37,082 bases of DNA. It comes from Candidatus Cloacimonadota bacterium (GTDB taxonomy: Bacteria > Cloacimonadota > Cloacimonadia > Cloacimonadales > Cloacimonadaceae). Positions within the stretch are counted from its first letter, which is position 1. Every line of letters starts with the position of its first letter. The notes beneath the pieces are model-generated. The model was not told the origin of the DNA and did not search any database. It saw nothing but the letters and a program-made list of their open reading frames with translations. The stretch is from the NCBI GenBank assembly GCA_029561955.1, contig JAKQWO010000035.1, positions 1 to 37,082 on the forward strand. The letters are read 5' to 3'. The position numbers were made by a program, and so were the translations under genes. Shown piece by piece: positions 1-7,494 of the stretch.

Positions 1-2
1 TG

Positions 3-218
3 TTCAAGGAATATGGGTATGTGGAAACGGAGTTGATAAAAAGAGAGAAATGCGCGGTCTATATCGCTTCAGAGTTATCAAAGGACGATGATCGGCGCAC
101 CCATCGCTATACTTTCGAAGAAGCCGAGTATAGATTTGCTGGATTTAAGTTAGATGACTTTGATAAGGCTATCAATGAAATGAATAATATACAAGACTAT
201 CTGTTTTATGGGGATTGA
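3..218 (+). CDS. C-terminal fragment of an unidentified protein, cut by the window edge
   Basis: The frame is open from the first bases of the window to the TGA at 216-218, giving about 71 residues. A GTG at 21 could be read as a start, but the frame continues upstream without a stop, so this is most likely the end of a longer gene. The visible part is charged and probably helical (FEEAEYRFAGFKLDDFDKAI), with no motif I recognise. Its stop is followed almost at once by the nuclease-like gene (ATG at 221), so the two are probably co-transcribed and may work together. I cannot assign a function. Confidence 0.5.
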   Translation, partial: FKEYGYVETELIKREKCAVYIASELSKDDDRRTHRYTFEEAEYRFAGFKLDDFDKAINEMNNIQDYLFYGD

Positions 219-220
219 CA

Positions 221-826
221 ATGGAGTATCTTCCCGTAGTATCCAAACTTTTTGCAGATGATCCGATTGAATCTCCCCAGAAAAAGGATGGAACATATAA
301 AATCATTTTGGAAGAAAAAGACAAAAATGCGAGGCTCAGGGAAGTTACGATCGAAGACATGCCTGAGACATGCAGAGCGATTAAGCTTGATATGTTTAAG
401 CTCAACAACAAGTTTCTAAGGGGAGAAAAGGGTGAACTGAGAAGATGTGACTATGTGCTGTTTATCAAACACAAAAAGGAGTTATACAGATATTTCATTG
501 AGATAAAATCCGCAAAACCCAGAGGATATGATACCCAATTAAAAGCTTCTGCCTGCTTGATGAAATACTTTGACATCCTAGCTAAACACTTCCATAGTGA
601 TACATCCATGGAACTGTATAAGGATCGGTTTGTATTGCTGAAAAGGGGTGGAATTAAAGCTGACACGTCACCGGAACCTTATGAATGGGAAAACAACTCT
701 TACGACAGTTGTTATGAGATTGAATTTGACGATGTAGAAGTATCAATCAGTTTAGCAAAACTGCTGGCTGAGAGAAAACTGGGACCACTTGCACAGGCAT
801 ATGATGGGGATAGAGTAGTGGATTGA
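221..826 (+). CDS. PD-(D/E)XK nuclease-like protein, possible defence component
   Basis: About 201 residues. I prefer ATG 221 over TTG 215 because GGGG at 210-213 sits seven bases before the ATG. Residues 74-98 show the pattern Asp77, then Glu94-Ile-Lys96 (CDYVLFI followed by YFIEIKS), the layout of a PD-(D/E)XK nuclease core. A downstream Gln106 and Tyr116 on a predicted helix fit the QxxxY-type addition seen in some of these families. There is no signal peptide or membrane segment, so it should be cytoplasmic. It follows the upstream partial gene with only two bases between stop and start, as in two-gene defence or toxin modules where the partner is often an ATPase, but the partner cannot be identified here. 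The nuclease fold is inferred from the motif alone; a non-catalytic relative is possible. Confidence 0.5.
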   Translation: MEYLPVVSKLFADDPIESPQKKDGTYKIILEEKDKNARLREVTIEDMPETCRAIKLDMFKLNNKFLRGEKGELRRCDYVLFIKHKKELYRYFIEIKSAKPRGYDTQLKASACLMKYFDILAKHFHSDTSMELYKDRFVLLKRGGIKADTSPEPYEWENNSYDSCYEIEFDDVEVSISLAKLLAERKLGPLAQAYDGDRVVD

Positions 827-1073
827 TAGGGCTCTCCAAGTATTACGCTTCGGCAGAGCTAACACCCTCATTACTGCACCCCTTACGATATTTAGGTTGA
901 CAAAAAAGGCACCCTCTGGGACTGTGCTACAACTAGTGGGTTTTTTGCTATATCTTGGTGGAATGAGCCCTGTATGCAGATACGTAGCTCTTTATCTGCC
1001 AAATGGATAGCAAAGGCATAATGAATGCCGCTCGCTTTGTAAACAATACTTTATAATAACCAAGGAGAATACA
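827..1073. other. Intergenic region and leader ahead of rpmF
   Basis: No gene is seen in these 247 bases. A 7-bp stem (GCAGATA at 976-982 with TATCTGC at 993-999) and a 5-bp stem (GGCAT/ATGCC, 1015-1029) lie in the likely untranslated leader of the rpmF-plsX-fab operon. A TTGACA at 897-902 has no good -10 box at standard spacing. TGCTATATC at 946-954 resembles an extended -10. The operon promoter is probably in this gap, but I cannot fix its position. The yceD/DUF177 gene often found just before rpmF is absent. Confidence 0.4.
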
Positions 1074-1253
1074 ATGGCTGTTCCAAAGAGAAAGACCTCT
1101 AAGACCAGACGTGATAAACGTCGCACTCATGATGCTTTAACGCCTCCGAGCGTGAGCACCTGTTCCAAATGTGGTGAGCCCAAGCGTCCTCATCATGTTT
1201 GTGAGAAGTGTGGAACTTACAACGGAAGACAGATCCTGACCATCAAGGAGTAA
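1074..1253 (+). CDS. rpmF: 50S ribosomal protein L32
   Basis: This 59-residue protein starts [17 protein letters not shown], the typical basic N-terminus of L32. It carries two CxxC pairs (Cys30/Cys33 and Cys43/Cys46) that form the zinc ribbon of the zinc-containing form of L32. The ATG at 1074 has AAGGAG at 1062-1067. It is a structural protein of the large ribosomal subunit near the peptidyl transferase centre. Its TAA at 1251-1253 is next to the GTG of plsX at 1255, and the AAGGAG inside its last codons serves plsX. The order rpmF-plsX-fabH is a widely conserved operon linking ribosome and membrane lipid synthesis. Confidence 0.97.
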   Translation: MAVPKRKTSKTRRDKRRTHDALTPPSVSTCSKCGEPKRPHHVCEKCGTYNGRQILTIKE

Positions 1254-1254
1254 T

Positions 1255-2253
1255 GTGCGCATAGCCTTGGATGCCTTTGGCAGCGATAGGGCTCCTTATC
1301 CGGAAGTCGAAGGTGCCGTGATGGCCATTAAGGAAGACCTCTGCCAGCAAGTGATCCTGGTGGGGGATGAAGCCATCCTTTCCGCAGAACTGTCCAAGTA
1401 TTTCCACGATCCGAAGAGGATCATAATACATCATGCCAGTCAGCGCATTGGCATGGGTGACGAAGCGGCGGCGGGGGTGCGTTCCAAAAAGGATTCTTCC
1501 ATGCTCCGGACAGTGGAGCTGCACCGTGACGGCCAGGCAGATGCAGCTGTAAGTGCCGGAAATACCGGTGCTTTCATGGCTGCGTCTTTGATGACCTATG
1601 GTCGCATCAAGGGAGTTTCGCGTCCTGCCATCGCCATCATTTTCCCCTCGCAGGTAAACAACGAGATCATCCTCGATATAGGGGCAAATGTGGATTGCAA
1701 TGCCCGCAACTTGCTGGAGTTTGCGCATCTGGGGCGCATCTATTACAAATACTTTTTCGGCACCTCAGAGCCTCGGGTATCGCTGCTCAATATCGGCGAG
1801 GAAAGCGCCAAGGGCAATAGCTTGAGCCGTGAGGCTTACCGGCTGCTATCGGAATCTGAGGAGCTCAATTTCATCGGCAATATTGAGGGAGAAGACGTGC
1901 TGCGCGGCGTCACGGATGTGATTGTCTGTGATGGCTTTGTGGGCAACGTGGTGCTCAAAACAGTTGAGGGTGCGCTGATCTCCATTTTCGATATCCTCAA
2001 GGATCAGTTTGATAAGGACTGGATCGCCAAGATAGGTGCCCTCCTGTCTTACCCCGTGTATAGCTATCTGAAAAAGAAGTTTGATCACACAGAATATGGA
2101 GGAGCGCTGTTAGTGGGCTTGAATGGCAGCAGCATCGTATCGCATGGCCGTTCCAACGCCAAAGCCATCAAAAATGCCATTCGGGCTGCCGCAAAGATAG
2201 CTGAGAGTGGGTTTGTAAAACACTGCACAGATTATTTTGAGAGGTTTAAGTAA
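1255..2253 (+). CDS. plsX: Phosphate acyltransferase PlsX
   Basis: 332 residues, the usual length. The N-terminus MRIALDAFGSDRAPYPEVEG is the PlsX nucleotide-fold signature (commonly LDAMGGDxAP), and SAGNTGAFMAASL and DGFVGNVVLKTVEG are further family blocks. It makes acyl-phosphate from acyl-ACP, the first step of phospholipid synthesis by the PlsX/PlsY route, as a peripheral membrane enzyme. Translation starts at GTG 1255, four bases after AAGGAG in the end of rpmF. An ATG at 1253 is out of frame. Its TAA overlaps the ATG of fabH at 2253 by one base, which suggests translational coupling. Confidence 0.96.
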   Translation: MRIALDAFGSDRAPYPEVEGAVMAIKEDLCQQVILVGDEAILSAELSKYFHDPKRIIIHHASQRIGMGDEAAAGVRSKKDSSMLRTVELHRDGQADAAVSAGNTGAFMAASLMTYGRIKGVSRPAIAIIFPSQVNNEIILDIGANVDCNARNLLEFAHLGRIYYKYFFGTSEPRVSLLNIGEESAKGNSLSREAYRLLSESEELNFIGNIEGEDVLRGVTDVIVCDGFVGNVVLKTVEGALISIFDILKDQFDKDWIAKIGALLSYPVYSYLKKKFDHTEYGGALLVGLNGSSIVSHGRSNAKAIKNAIRAAAKIAESGFVKHCTDYFERFK

Positions 2254-3245
2254 TGTCACATTATAAAGCCAAATTTGCCAGTTTTGGGATGCACGTTCCC
2301 AAGAAGGTCGTCAATAACTTTGATCTGGAGAAGATCGTTGATACCACCGATGAGTGGATTCGCACCCGCACGGGGATGTTTGAGCGGCACCATTGCACCA
2401 AAGATGAGGCCGCCACCGATATCGCCGTTGTAGCAGCCACCAAAGCCATAGAGAGCTCACAGGTCAAGTATAAAGACATCGATCTCATCATTACGGCAAC
2501 TGTCACGGGAGACTACAACTTCCCCTCCGCATCCTGCATTTTGCAAAAGAGGCTGGGGCTGGGACGCATTCCTGCTTTTGACATATCTGCAGGTTGCACC
2601 GGATTTGTCTATGCCCTGGATATGGCCAAGCAATATGTGGAAAATGGCACCAAACAAAACGTGTTAGTCACAGGCGTGGATATTCTCACCAAGATCACAA
2701 ACTGGAAGGACAGAGGCACCTGCGTGCTCTTTGGTGATGGAGCCGGAAGCACCATCGTGACCAGAGCTGAACGCTCGGATATCTCGGAGATTATGGATTC
2801 GATCACCTTTGCGGATGGTTCTTTGGGCGATCTGCTGATCCAGGAAGGAGGCGGTTCACGCCGCCCCGCATCCCACGAAACTGTAGACCAAAACCTCCAT
2901 ACTATCTATATGGAAGGCAATAAAATCTATAGACACGCCATCAAATCCATGCAAGCATCCACAGAAGAGCTGCTCAAGCGCAACAAGATGACCGCCAGAG
3001 ACGTGGACTGGGTCATCCCACACCAGGCGAACCTGCGCATCATCGAGGGCTTGGCAGACAAGCTGAGGGTGCCTATGGATAAAGTGATCGTAAACATCGA
3101 AAAATATGGAAATACCTCCAGCGCAACCATCCCCATGGCCATGGCTGAAGCCGTCGGAAGCAGTAAAATCCGCCGTGGCGACATCATCCTGCTCACCTCT
3201 TTCGGAGCGGGACTCACCTGGGGCTCGATTTTGGCAAGGTATTAA
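2253..3245 (+). CDS. fabH: 3-oxoacyl-ACP synthase III (KAS III)
   Basis: 330 residues. The thiolase-fold catalytic triad is visible: Cys115 in DISAGCTGFVYALD, His257 in VIPHQANLRI, and Asn287 in YGNTSSATIP. The enzyme condenses an acyl-CoA primer with malonyl-ACP to start each fatty acid chain in the cytoplasm. The N-terminal block with TTDEWIRTRTGM is characteristic of FabH rather than of other thiolase-fold enzymes. It is coupled to plsX by a one-base overlap and is followed by fabD after 13 bases. Confidence 0.96.
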   Translation: MSHYKAKFASFGMHVPKKVVNNFDLEKIVDTTDEWIRTRTGMFERHHCTKDEAATDIAVVAATKAIESSQVKYKDIDLIITATVTGDYNFPSASCILQKRLGLGRIPAFDISAGCTGFVYALDMAKQYVENGTKQNVLVTGVDILTKITNWKDRGTCVLFGDGAGSTIVTRAERSDISEIMDSITFADGSLGDLLIQEGGGSRRPASHETVDQNLHTIYMEGNKIYRHAIKSMQASTEELLKRNKMTARDVDWVIPHQANLRIIEGLADKLRVPMDKVIVNIEKYGNTSSATIPMAMAEAVGSSKIRRGDIILLTSFGAGLTWGSILARY

Positions 3246-3258
3246 GGAGATTTAGACA

Positions 3259-4194
3259 ATGAAAACCGCTTTTGTTTTTCCCGGACAGGGTGCTCAATAT
3301 GTGGGCATGGCAATGGACTATATAACTGCCAATGAAGAATATAGCCGCTTTTTGACTGAGTTTGATAAAGAGCACAATACACAATTGAAGCAGATCATGG
3401 AACAGGGCCCGGAAGATGAGCTCAAACAGACGCGCATCACGCAGCCGGCCATCCTCTTCCACAGCATCTGTGCGCTGAAAAGCTTTCAAGCAAAGTGTGA
3501 TCTCAAGCCGGATTTTGTGGCTGGACACTCCTTGGGCGAGTTTACCGCACTGGTAGCGGCTGGGATCCTGAGCTGGAAGGACGCCATGCACATCGTGCAC
3601 AAACGTGGCGAATTTATGATCAAAGCAAATACAGACACTCCCTTCGCCATGGCAGCCTCCATCGGTCTGCCCGCAGAAGAGGTAATCGCCGCTTGCCAAG
3701 ATGCGGAAAGTGCCGGCTTGGTGAGAGCGGTCAATTTCAATACGCCGATTCAGACCGTGATTTCGGGCACCAAGGAAGGAGTGGCCAGAGCCTCGGAAAT
3801 CCTCAAAGAACGTGGAGCAAAGCGGGTTTTGCCTTTGATCGTGGGTGGGCCTTTCCACACACCGCTGATCAATGACGCTTCCCTCTGGTTAGCCGAAGAG
3901 ATGGAAAAGGCAAGCTGGCATGATTCCACCATCCCCGTGGTTTCAAACGTGGATGCCTTACCCTACACCCAAGGCAGCGTCGCCAAAGCCAAACTCACGC
4001 AGCAAATCATCTCGCCCGTGCAGTGGGTGAAAAGTGTCCGGTATATGTTGGATGCAGGTGTGAAGCGCTTTATCGAGTTTGGGCCGCAGAAAGTTTTGAG
4101 CGGCATGATTAAGAACATTGACAAAGAAGCCCAGATTTTTAATCTTGACGGATATAGCGATCTTGACGCTCTTCTGAGTGAGATCGAGCAATAA
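3259..4194 (+). CDS. fabD: Malonyl-CoA:ACP transacylase
   Basis: 311 residues. The N-terminal VFPGQGAQYVGM is the family signature. The nucleophile Ser91 lies in GHSLGEFTAL and the catalytic His200 in GGPFHTPLI. The enzyme transfers malonyl groups from CoA to acyl carrier protein, supplying the extender unit used by FabH and FabF. The start ATG has AAGGAG at 3245-3250, beside the fabH stop codon. It sits in the middle of the fab operon, between fabH and fabG, as in many bacteria. Confidence 0.96.
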   Translation: MKTAFVFPGQGAQYVGMAMDYITANEEYSRFLTEFDKEHNTQLKQIMEQGPEDELKQTRITQPAILFHSICALKSFQAKCDLKPDFVAGHSLGEFTALVAAGILSWKDAMHIVHKRGEFMIKANTDTPFAMAASIGLPAEEVIAACQDAESAGLVRAVNFNTPIQTVISGTKEGVARASEILKERGAKRVLPLIVGGPFHTPLINDASLWLAEEMEKASWHDSTIPVVSNVDALPYTQGSVAKAKLTQQIISPVQWVKSVRYMLDAGVKRFIEFGPQKVLSGMIKNIDKEAQIFNLDGYSDLDALLSEIEQ

Positions 4195-4211
4195 AATCAG
4201 GAGAACCCAAC

Positions 4212-4961
4212 ATGACATATCGCCTTGAAAATAAAGTGGTTGCCATCACCGGCTCCGCCAGAGGTATTGGCTTTTCCATAGCCGAAGCTTTTGGCGAACA
4301 CAAGGCCAACGTGATGATCATCGACCTCGCCCAAGAAGCGGTGGATGCTGCTGTCAAATCCTTGAAAGATAAGGGATATCAAGCAGCCGGTTACGTGGGA
4401 AACGTGACGGATTCCGCCGCAATGGAAACCCTCTTTGCCGACATCGTGAAGGATCATGGCTCACTCGATGTGCTGATCAACAACGCCGGTGTGACGCGTG
4501 ATAACCTCATGCTGCGGATGAAGGAAGAGGATTGGAGACTGGTGATTGATATCAACCTCACGGGTAGCTTTATCTGCACCCAGAAAGCCTTTAAACACAT
4601 GATGAAAGCCCGCAGCGGCAGCATCGTCAACATCGCCAGCGTCATCGGCTTCATGGGCAACGCAGGACAGGCAAACTACGCAGCTTCCAAGGGTGGACTC
4701 ATCGCCCTCACCAAGAGCTCTGCCAAAGAATTTGCCGCCCGCGGCGTGCGTGTAAATGCAGTGGCGCCAGGCTTTATCGAAACCGAAATGACCGCCGTCC
4801 TGCCAGAAAATGTGGTGGCGGAATATGCAAAAGCAATCCCTTTGGCCAAGATGGGCAAACCTGCCGATGTGGCCAAAGCTTGCCTCTTTTTAGCATCCGA
4901 TGAGAGCTCCTACATCACCGGCCAAACGATTGCCGTGGATGGCGGGCTCACCATGCACTAA
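4212..4961 (+). CDS. fabG: 3-oxoacyl-ACP reductase
   Basis: 249 residues, a short-chain dehydrogenase/reductase. The cofactor loop TGSARGIG is at residues 13-20, NNAG at 90-93, and the catalytic residues are Asn115, Ser143, Tyr156 and Lys160 (YAASK). It reduces 3-oxoacyl-ACP to 3-hydroxyacyl-ACP with NADPH, and the C-terminal YITGQTIAVDGG is typical of FabG. An AGGAG about seven bases before the ATG sets the start. Position between fabD and acpP supports FabG over the many other SDR enzymes. Confidence 0.95.
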   Translation: MTYRLENKVVAITGSARGIGFSIAEAFGEHKANVMIIDLAQEAVDAAVKSLKDKGYQAAGYVGNVTDSAAMETLFADIVKDHGSLDVLINNAGVTRDNLMLRMKEEDWRLVIDINLTGSFICTQKAFKHMMKARSGSIVNIASVIGFMGNAGQANYAASKGGLIALTKSSAKEFAARGVRVNAVAPGFIETEMTAVLPENVVAEYAKAIPLAKMGKPADVAKACLFLASDESSYITGQTIAVDGGLTMH

Positions 4962-5025
4962 AACCCATGGGTGAAAAACCCAAAAAATACAAACAAAACT
5001 AACTTCAGTAACTATAGGAGGAACA

Positions 5026-5259
5026 ATGGATATTGAAGCCAAAGTCAAACAGATCGTGAAGGAAAAACTAAACGTTGAAGAATCACAGATCGTGCCAGAA
5101 GCCAACTTCATCGATGACCTCAGAGCCGACTCATTGGACACTGTGGAACTCGTGATGGCTTTTGAAGATGAGTTCGAAATCAGCATCCCAGATGAGGATC
5201 AAGAAAAGCTCCGCACCGTCGGACAAGCCATTGAATACCTAAAGGAAAAACTGGGTTAA
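5026..5259 (+). CDS. acpP: Acyl carrier protein
   Basis: 77 acidic residues. The phosphopantetheine site is Ser36 in [14 protein letters not shown]. Residue 33 is Arg where most ACPs have Gly (DLGADSLD), a small departure in the loop before the prosthetic-group serine. It carries growing acyl chains between the Fab enzymes and to PlsX. A strong AGGAGG at 5016-5021 precedes the ATG, stronger than those of neighbouring genes and in keeping with the high demand for ACP. It is followed by a perfect inverted repeat and then fabF. Confidence 0.97.
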   Translation: MDIEAKVKQIVKEKLNVEESQIVPEANFIDDLRADSLDTVELVMAFEDEFEISIPDEDQEKLRTVGQAIEYLKEKLG

Positions 5260-5276
5260 AACCCCAAAAGGTGGAT

Positions 5277-5307
5277 CAATCCTGATGGCGTTATACCATC
5301 AGGATTG
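5277..5307 (+). repeat. Perfect 12-bp hairpin between acpP and fabF
   Basis: CAATCCTGATGG at 5277-5288 and CCATCAGGATTG at 5296-5307 are exact reverse complements around a 7-base loop. The nearest T-tract (5323-5327) lies 15 bases further on and is not against the stem, so this is not a classic intrinsic terminator. A processing or stabilising element on the acpP mRNA, or a partial terminator that lowers fabF relative to acpP, would fit the position. Confidence 0.6.
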
Positions 5308-5404
5308 GCCCCCATCTGGTGTGTTTTTATCTAAAGGATGCGCTAAAACCATAGTTCAGATGAAAATAGACCTATAAAAACACAAGATTTTGAGGTAACA
5401 ACAC

Positions 5405-6646
5405 ATGAAGAAAAGAGTGGTTATCACCGGAATGGGAGCCCTTTCTCCCATCGGCAACAACGTAGAAGAAACTTGGCAGAGCCTCGTTAATGGCAAAAGC
5501 GGAATCGGTTTGATCACACGCTTTGACGCTTCCGACCTTCCTGCAAAGATAGCAGCAGAAGTGAAAGACTTCAAGCCCGAAGATCATTTTGAGCCCAACC
5601 AGATACGTAAATTAGACCTTTATACGCAATTTGCGTTAGTGGCAGCCAAAGAGGCAATCCAAGACGCTAAGCTCTTAGAAGATGAGAAGATAGATAAAGA
5701 CCGCGTGGGTGTGATCACGGGAGTGGGCATCGGCGGCATCCTCACCTTTGAAGAGGAGTGCATCAAGTCCTATACCAAAGGCCCACGCCGCATCAGTCCT
5801 TTCTTTATCCCCAAAATGATCGGCAACATCGCCGCTGCCCATATCGCTATTGAAAATGGCTTTAAAGGGCCAAACTTCAACGTGATGAGTGCCTGCGCCA
5901 GCGCAAACCACGCACTGGGAACCGCTCTGCGCACCATCCAATATGGCGATGCTGAAATCGTGATCAGCGGCGGAACTGAAGCTGCAGTCACCGCTTTGGC
6001 CGTAGGTGGCTTCTGCGCCATGCGTGCCCTGTCCACCCGCAACGATGATCCACAAGGCGCTTCCAGACCCTTTGATACCGATAGAGACGGCTTTGTGATG
6101 AGCGAAGGTGCCGCCTATTTGGTGCTGGAAGAGCTGGAACATGCCCTGGCCAGAGGAGCCCACATCTACGCTGAAGTAGCCGGATATGGCGCTACAGACG
6201 ATGCTTTCCACATCACCGCTCCCACAGATGACGGCGAGGGAAGCACTAGAGCCATGCTTGCCGCCATTCATGATGCCGGCATGAAGCCCGAAGATGTAGA
6301 CTACATCAACGCTCATGGCACTTCCACTCCCTTGAACGACAAGGGCGAGACGATGTCCATCAAAGCAGCCTTCGGCGATCACGCTTACAAGCTCAAGATC
6401 AACTCCTCCAAATCTATGGTAGGACACATGTTGGGTGCCGCAGCGGGCATCGAAGCCATCGCCTGCGTCAAGACCATTCAGACCGGCATCATCCACCCCA
6501 CCATCAACCTCGATAACCCCGATCCACTCTGCGATCTGGACTACACACCCCATAAGGCTGTGAAAGCAAAGGTGGATGTGGCGCTGTCCAACTCCCTTGG
6601 TTTTGGTGGACATAACGCCGCTCTGATCATCAAACGCTACCAATAG
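5405..6646 (+). CDS. fabF: 3-oxoacyl-ACP synthase II (KAS II)
   Basis: 413 residues, the normal FabF length. The catalytic set is Cys164 in SACASANHALG, His304 in NAHGTSTPLND and His341 in SKSMVGHMLGAAAG, with Lys336 nearby. The enzyme carries out the elongating condensations of fatty acid synthesis using malonyl-ACP. The N-terminus KKRVVITGMGALSPIG is typical. It follows acpP after a 145-base gap with a strong hairpin, so it may be read through from the fab operon or have its own promoter in the A-rich stretch before 5405. Confidence 0.96.
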   Translation: MKKRVVITGMGALSPIGNNVEETWQSLVNGKSGIGLITRFDASDLPAKIAAEVKDFKPEDHFEPNQIRKLDLYTQFALVAAKEAIQDAKLLEDEKIDKDRVGVITGVGIGGILTFEEECIKSYTKGPRRISPFFIPKMIGNIAAAHIAIENGFKGPNFNVMSACASANHALGTALRTIQYGDAEIVISGGTEAAVTALAVGGFCAMRALSTRNDDPQGASRPFDTDRDGFVMSEGAAYLVLEELEHALARGAHIYAEVAGYGATDDAFHITAPTDDGEGSTRAMLAAIHDAGMKPEDVDYINAHGTSTPLNDKGETMSIKAAFGDHAYKLKINSSKSMVGHMLGAAAGIEAIACVKTIQTGIIHPTINLDNPDPLCDLDYTPHKAVKAKVDVALSNSLGFGGHNAALIIKRYQ

Positions 6647-6660
6647 ATTCTCAAGGTAAA

Positions 6661-7479
6661 ATGAACGACCAGAAAAGCCGGAAAAGCTCTGGTGTAGCGG
6701 ATGCTGGCGGCGTAAAAGGCATCATCAGACGCATCGTCGACTACATCAGCGGCAAGGAAATCGGAGAGCAGTATCCCAGATGGGAAAAGAGCTTGCAGCA
6801 ACTGCAAAAGCGCATCGACTACAGCTTTCATGACGTCAACATCCTGCAAGCTGCGCTCACGCACAAATCCTATCTCAGGCGCCGGTTTGATGACCACCAG
6901 AGTCCTTCTCCTTTCGAGCGGATGGAGTTTTTGGGAGATTCCATATTGGGCTTTGTGGTGTCCAAAGAGCTGTTTGCCCGCCATCCCGATGAGCAGGAAG
7001 GCAAGCTGAGCAGCCTCAAATCCAAGATCGTCTCGGAGACCTATCTCACTCTCAAGGCAAATGTCTTGGAATTGGGCAAATACGTGCTGCTCAGCGCAGA
7101 AGAACAAGCCTCCGGCGGCGCTAAAAAACCGTCTATCCTCAGCGACAGTCTGGAGGCGCTCATCTGCGCCATATTCCTGGATAGCGGCATCGCCAGTGCA
7201 ACCAAATTCATCAAAAACCACATCCTCACGGATTATGAAAGCACCGTCCAGCGAAACGAGCTGGTAAACTATAAAAGCTTGCTGCAAGAGTATATGCAGC
7301 GACACAATCAAGACCCGCCCACCTATGTAACGATCGCTGAAGATGGGCCGGAACACAGCAAGGTCTTCAGCGTGGAAGTGCGGCAGGGCGAGAAAGTCTT
7401 GGGTGCTGGCAAGGGCAACACCAAAAAGAATGCGCATCAGGACGCTGCGCATCACGCCTGCCAAAAACTGGGCATCTGA
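6661..7479 (+). CDS. rnc: Ribonuclease III
   Basis: 272 residues, about 45 longer than the E. coli enzyme because of an N-terminal basic extension. The signature ERMEFLGDS is at residues 86-94, with metal-binding Glu89 and Asp93, and the second acidic pair Asp162/Glu165 lies in SDSLEALICAIFLD. A double-stranded RNA binding domain occupies about residues 203-270 (YKSLLQEY to KNAHQDAAHHA). It cleaves rRNA precursors and structured mRNAs in the cytoplasm. It starts 15 bases after fabF; the fabF-rnc or acpP-rnc linkage is common in bacteria. Confidence 0.95.
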   Translation: MNDQKSRKSSGVADAGGVKGIIRRIVDYISGKEIGEQYPRWEKSLQQLQKRIDYSFHDVNILQAALTHKSYLRRRFDDHQSPSPFERMEFLGDSILGFVVSKELFARHPDEQEGKLSSLKSKIVSETYLTLKANVLELGKYVLLSAEEQASGGAKKPSILSDSLEALICAIFLDSGIASATKFIKNHILTDYESTVQRNELVNYKSLLQEYMQRHNQDPPTYVTIAEDGPEHSKVFSVEVRQGEKVLGAGKGNTKKNAHQDAAHHACQKLGI

Positions 7480-7494
7480 GGAAATCTTAAGGGC

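Noticed and set aside
1052-1057. TATAAT as the -10 box of rpmF
   Set aside because: Transcription would start inside or after the AAGGAG at 1062-1067, leaving no usable ribosome binding site, and there is no -35 box at proper spacing.
5675-6643. Long open frame of 322 codons antisense to fabF
   Set aside because: It lies wholly inside a certain fabF gene and its product is low-complexity with no domain; the frame is a by-product of codon use on the other strand.
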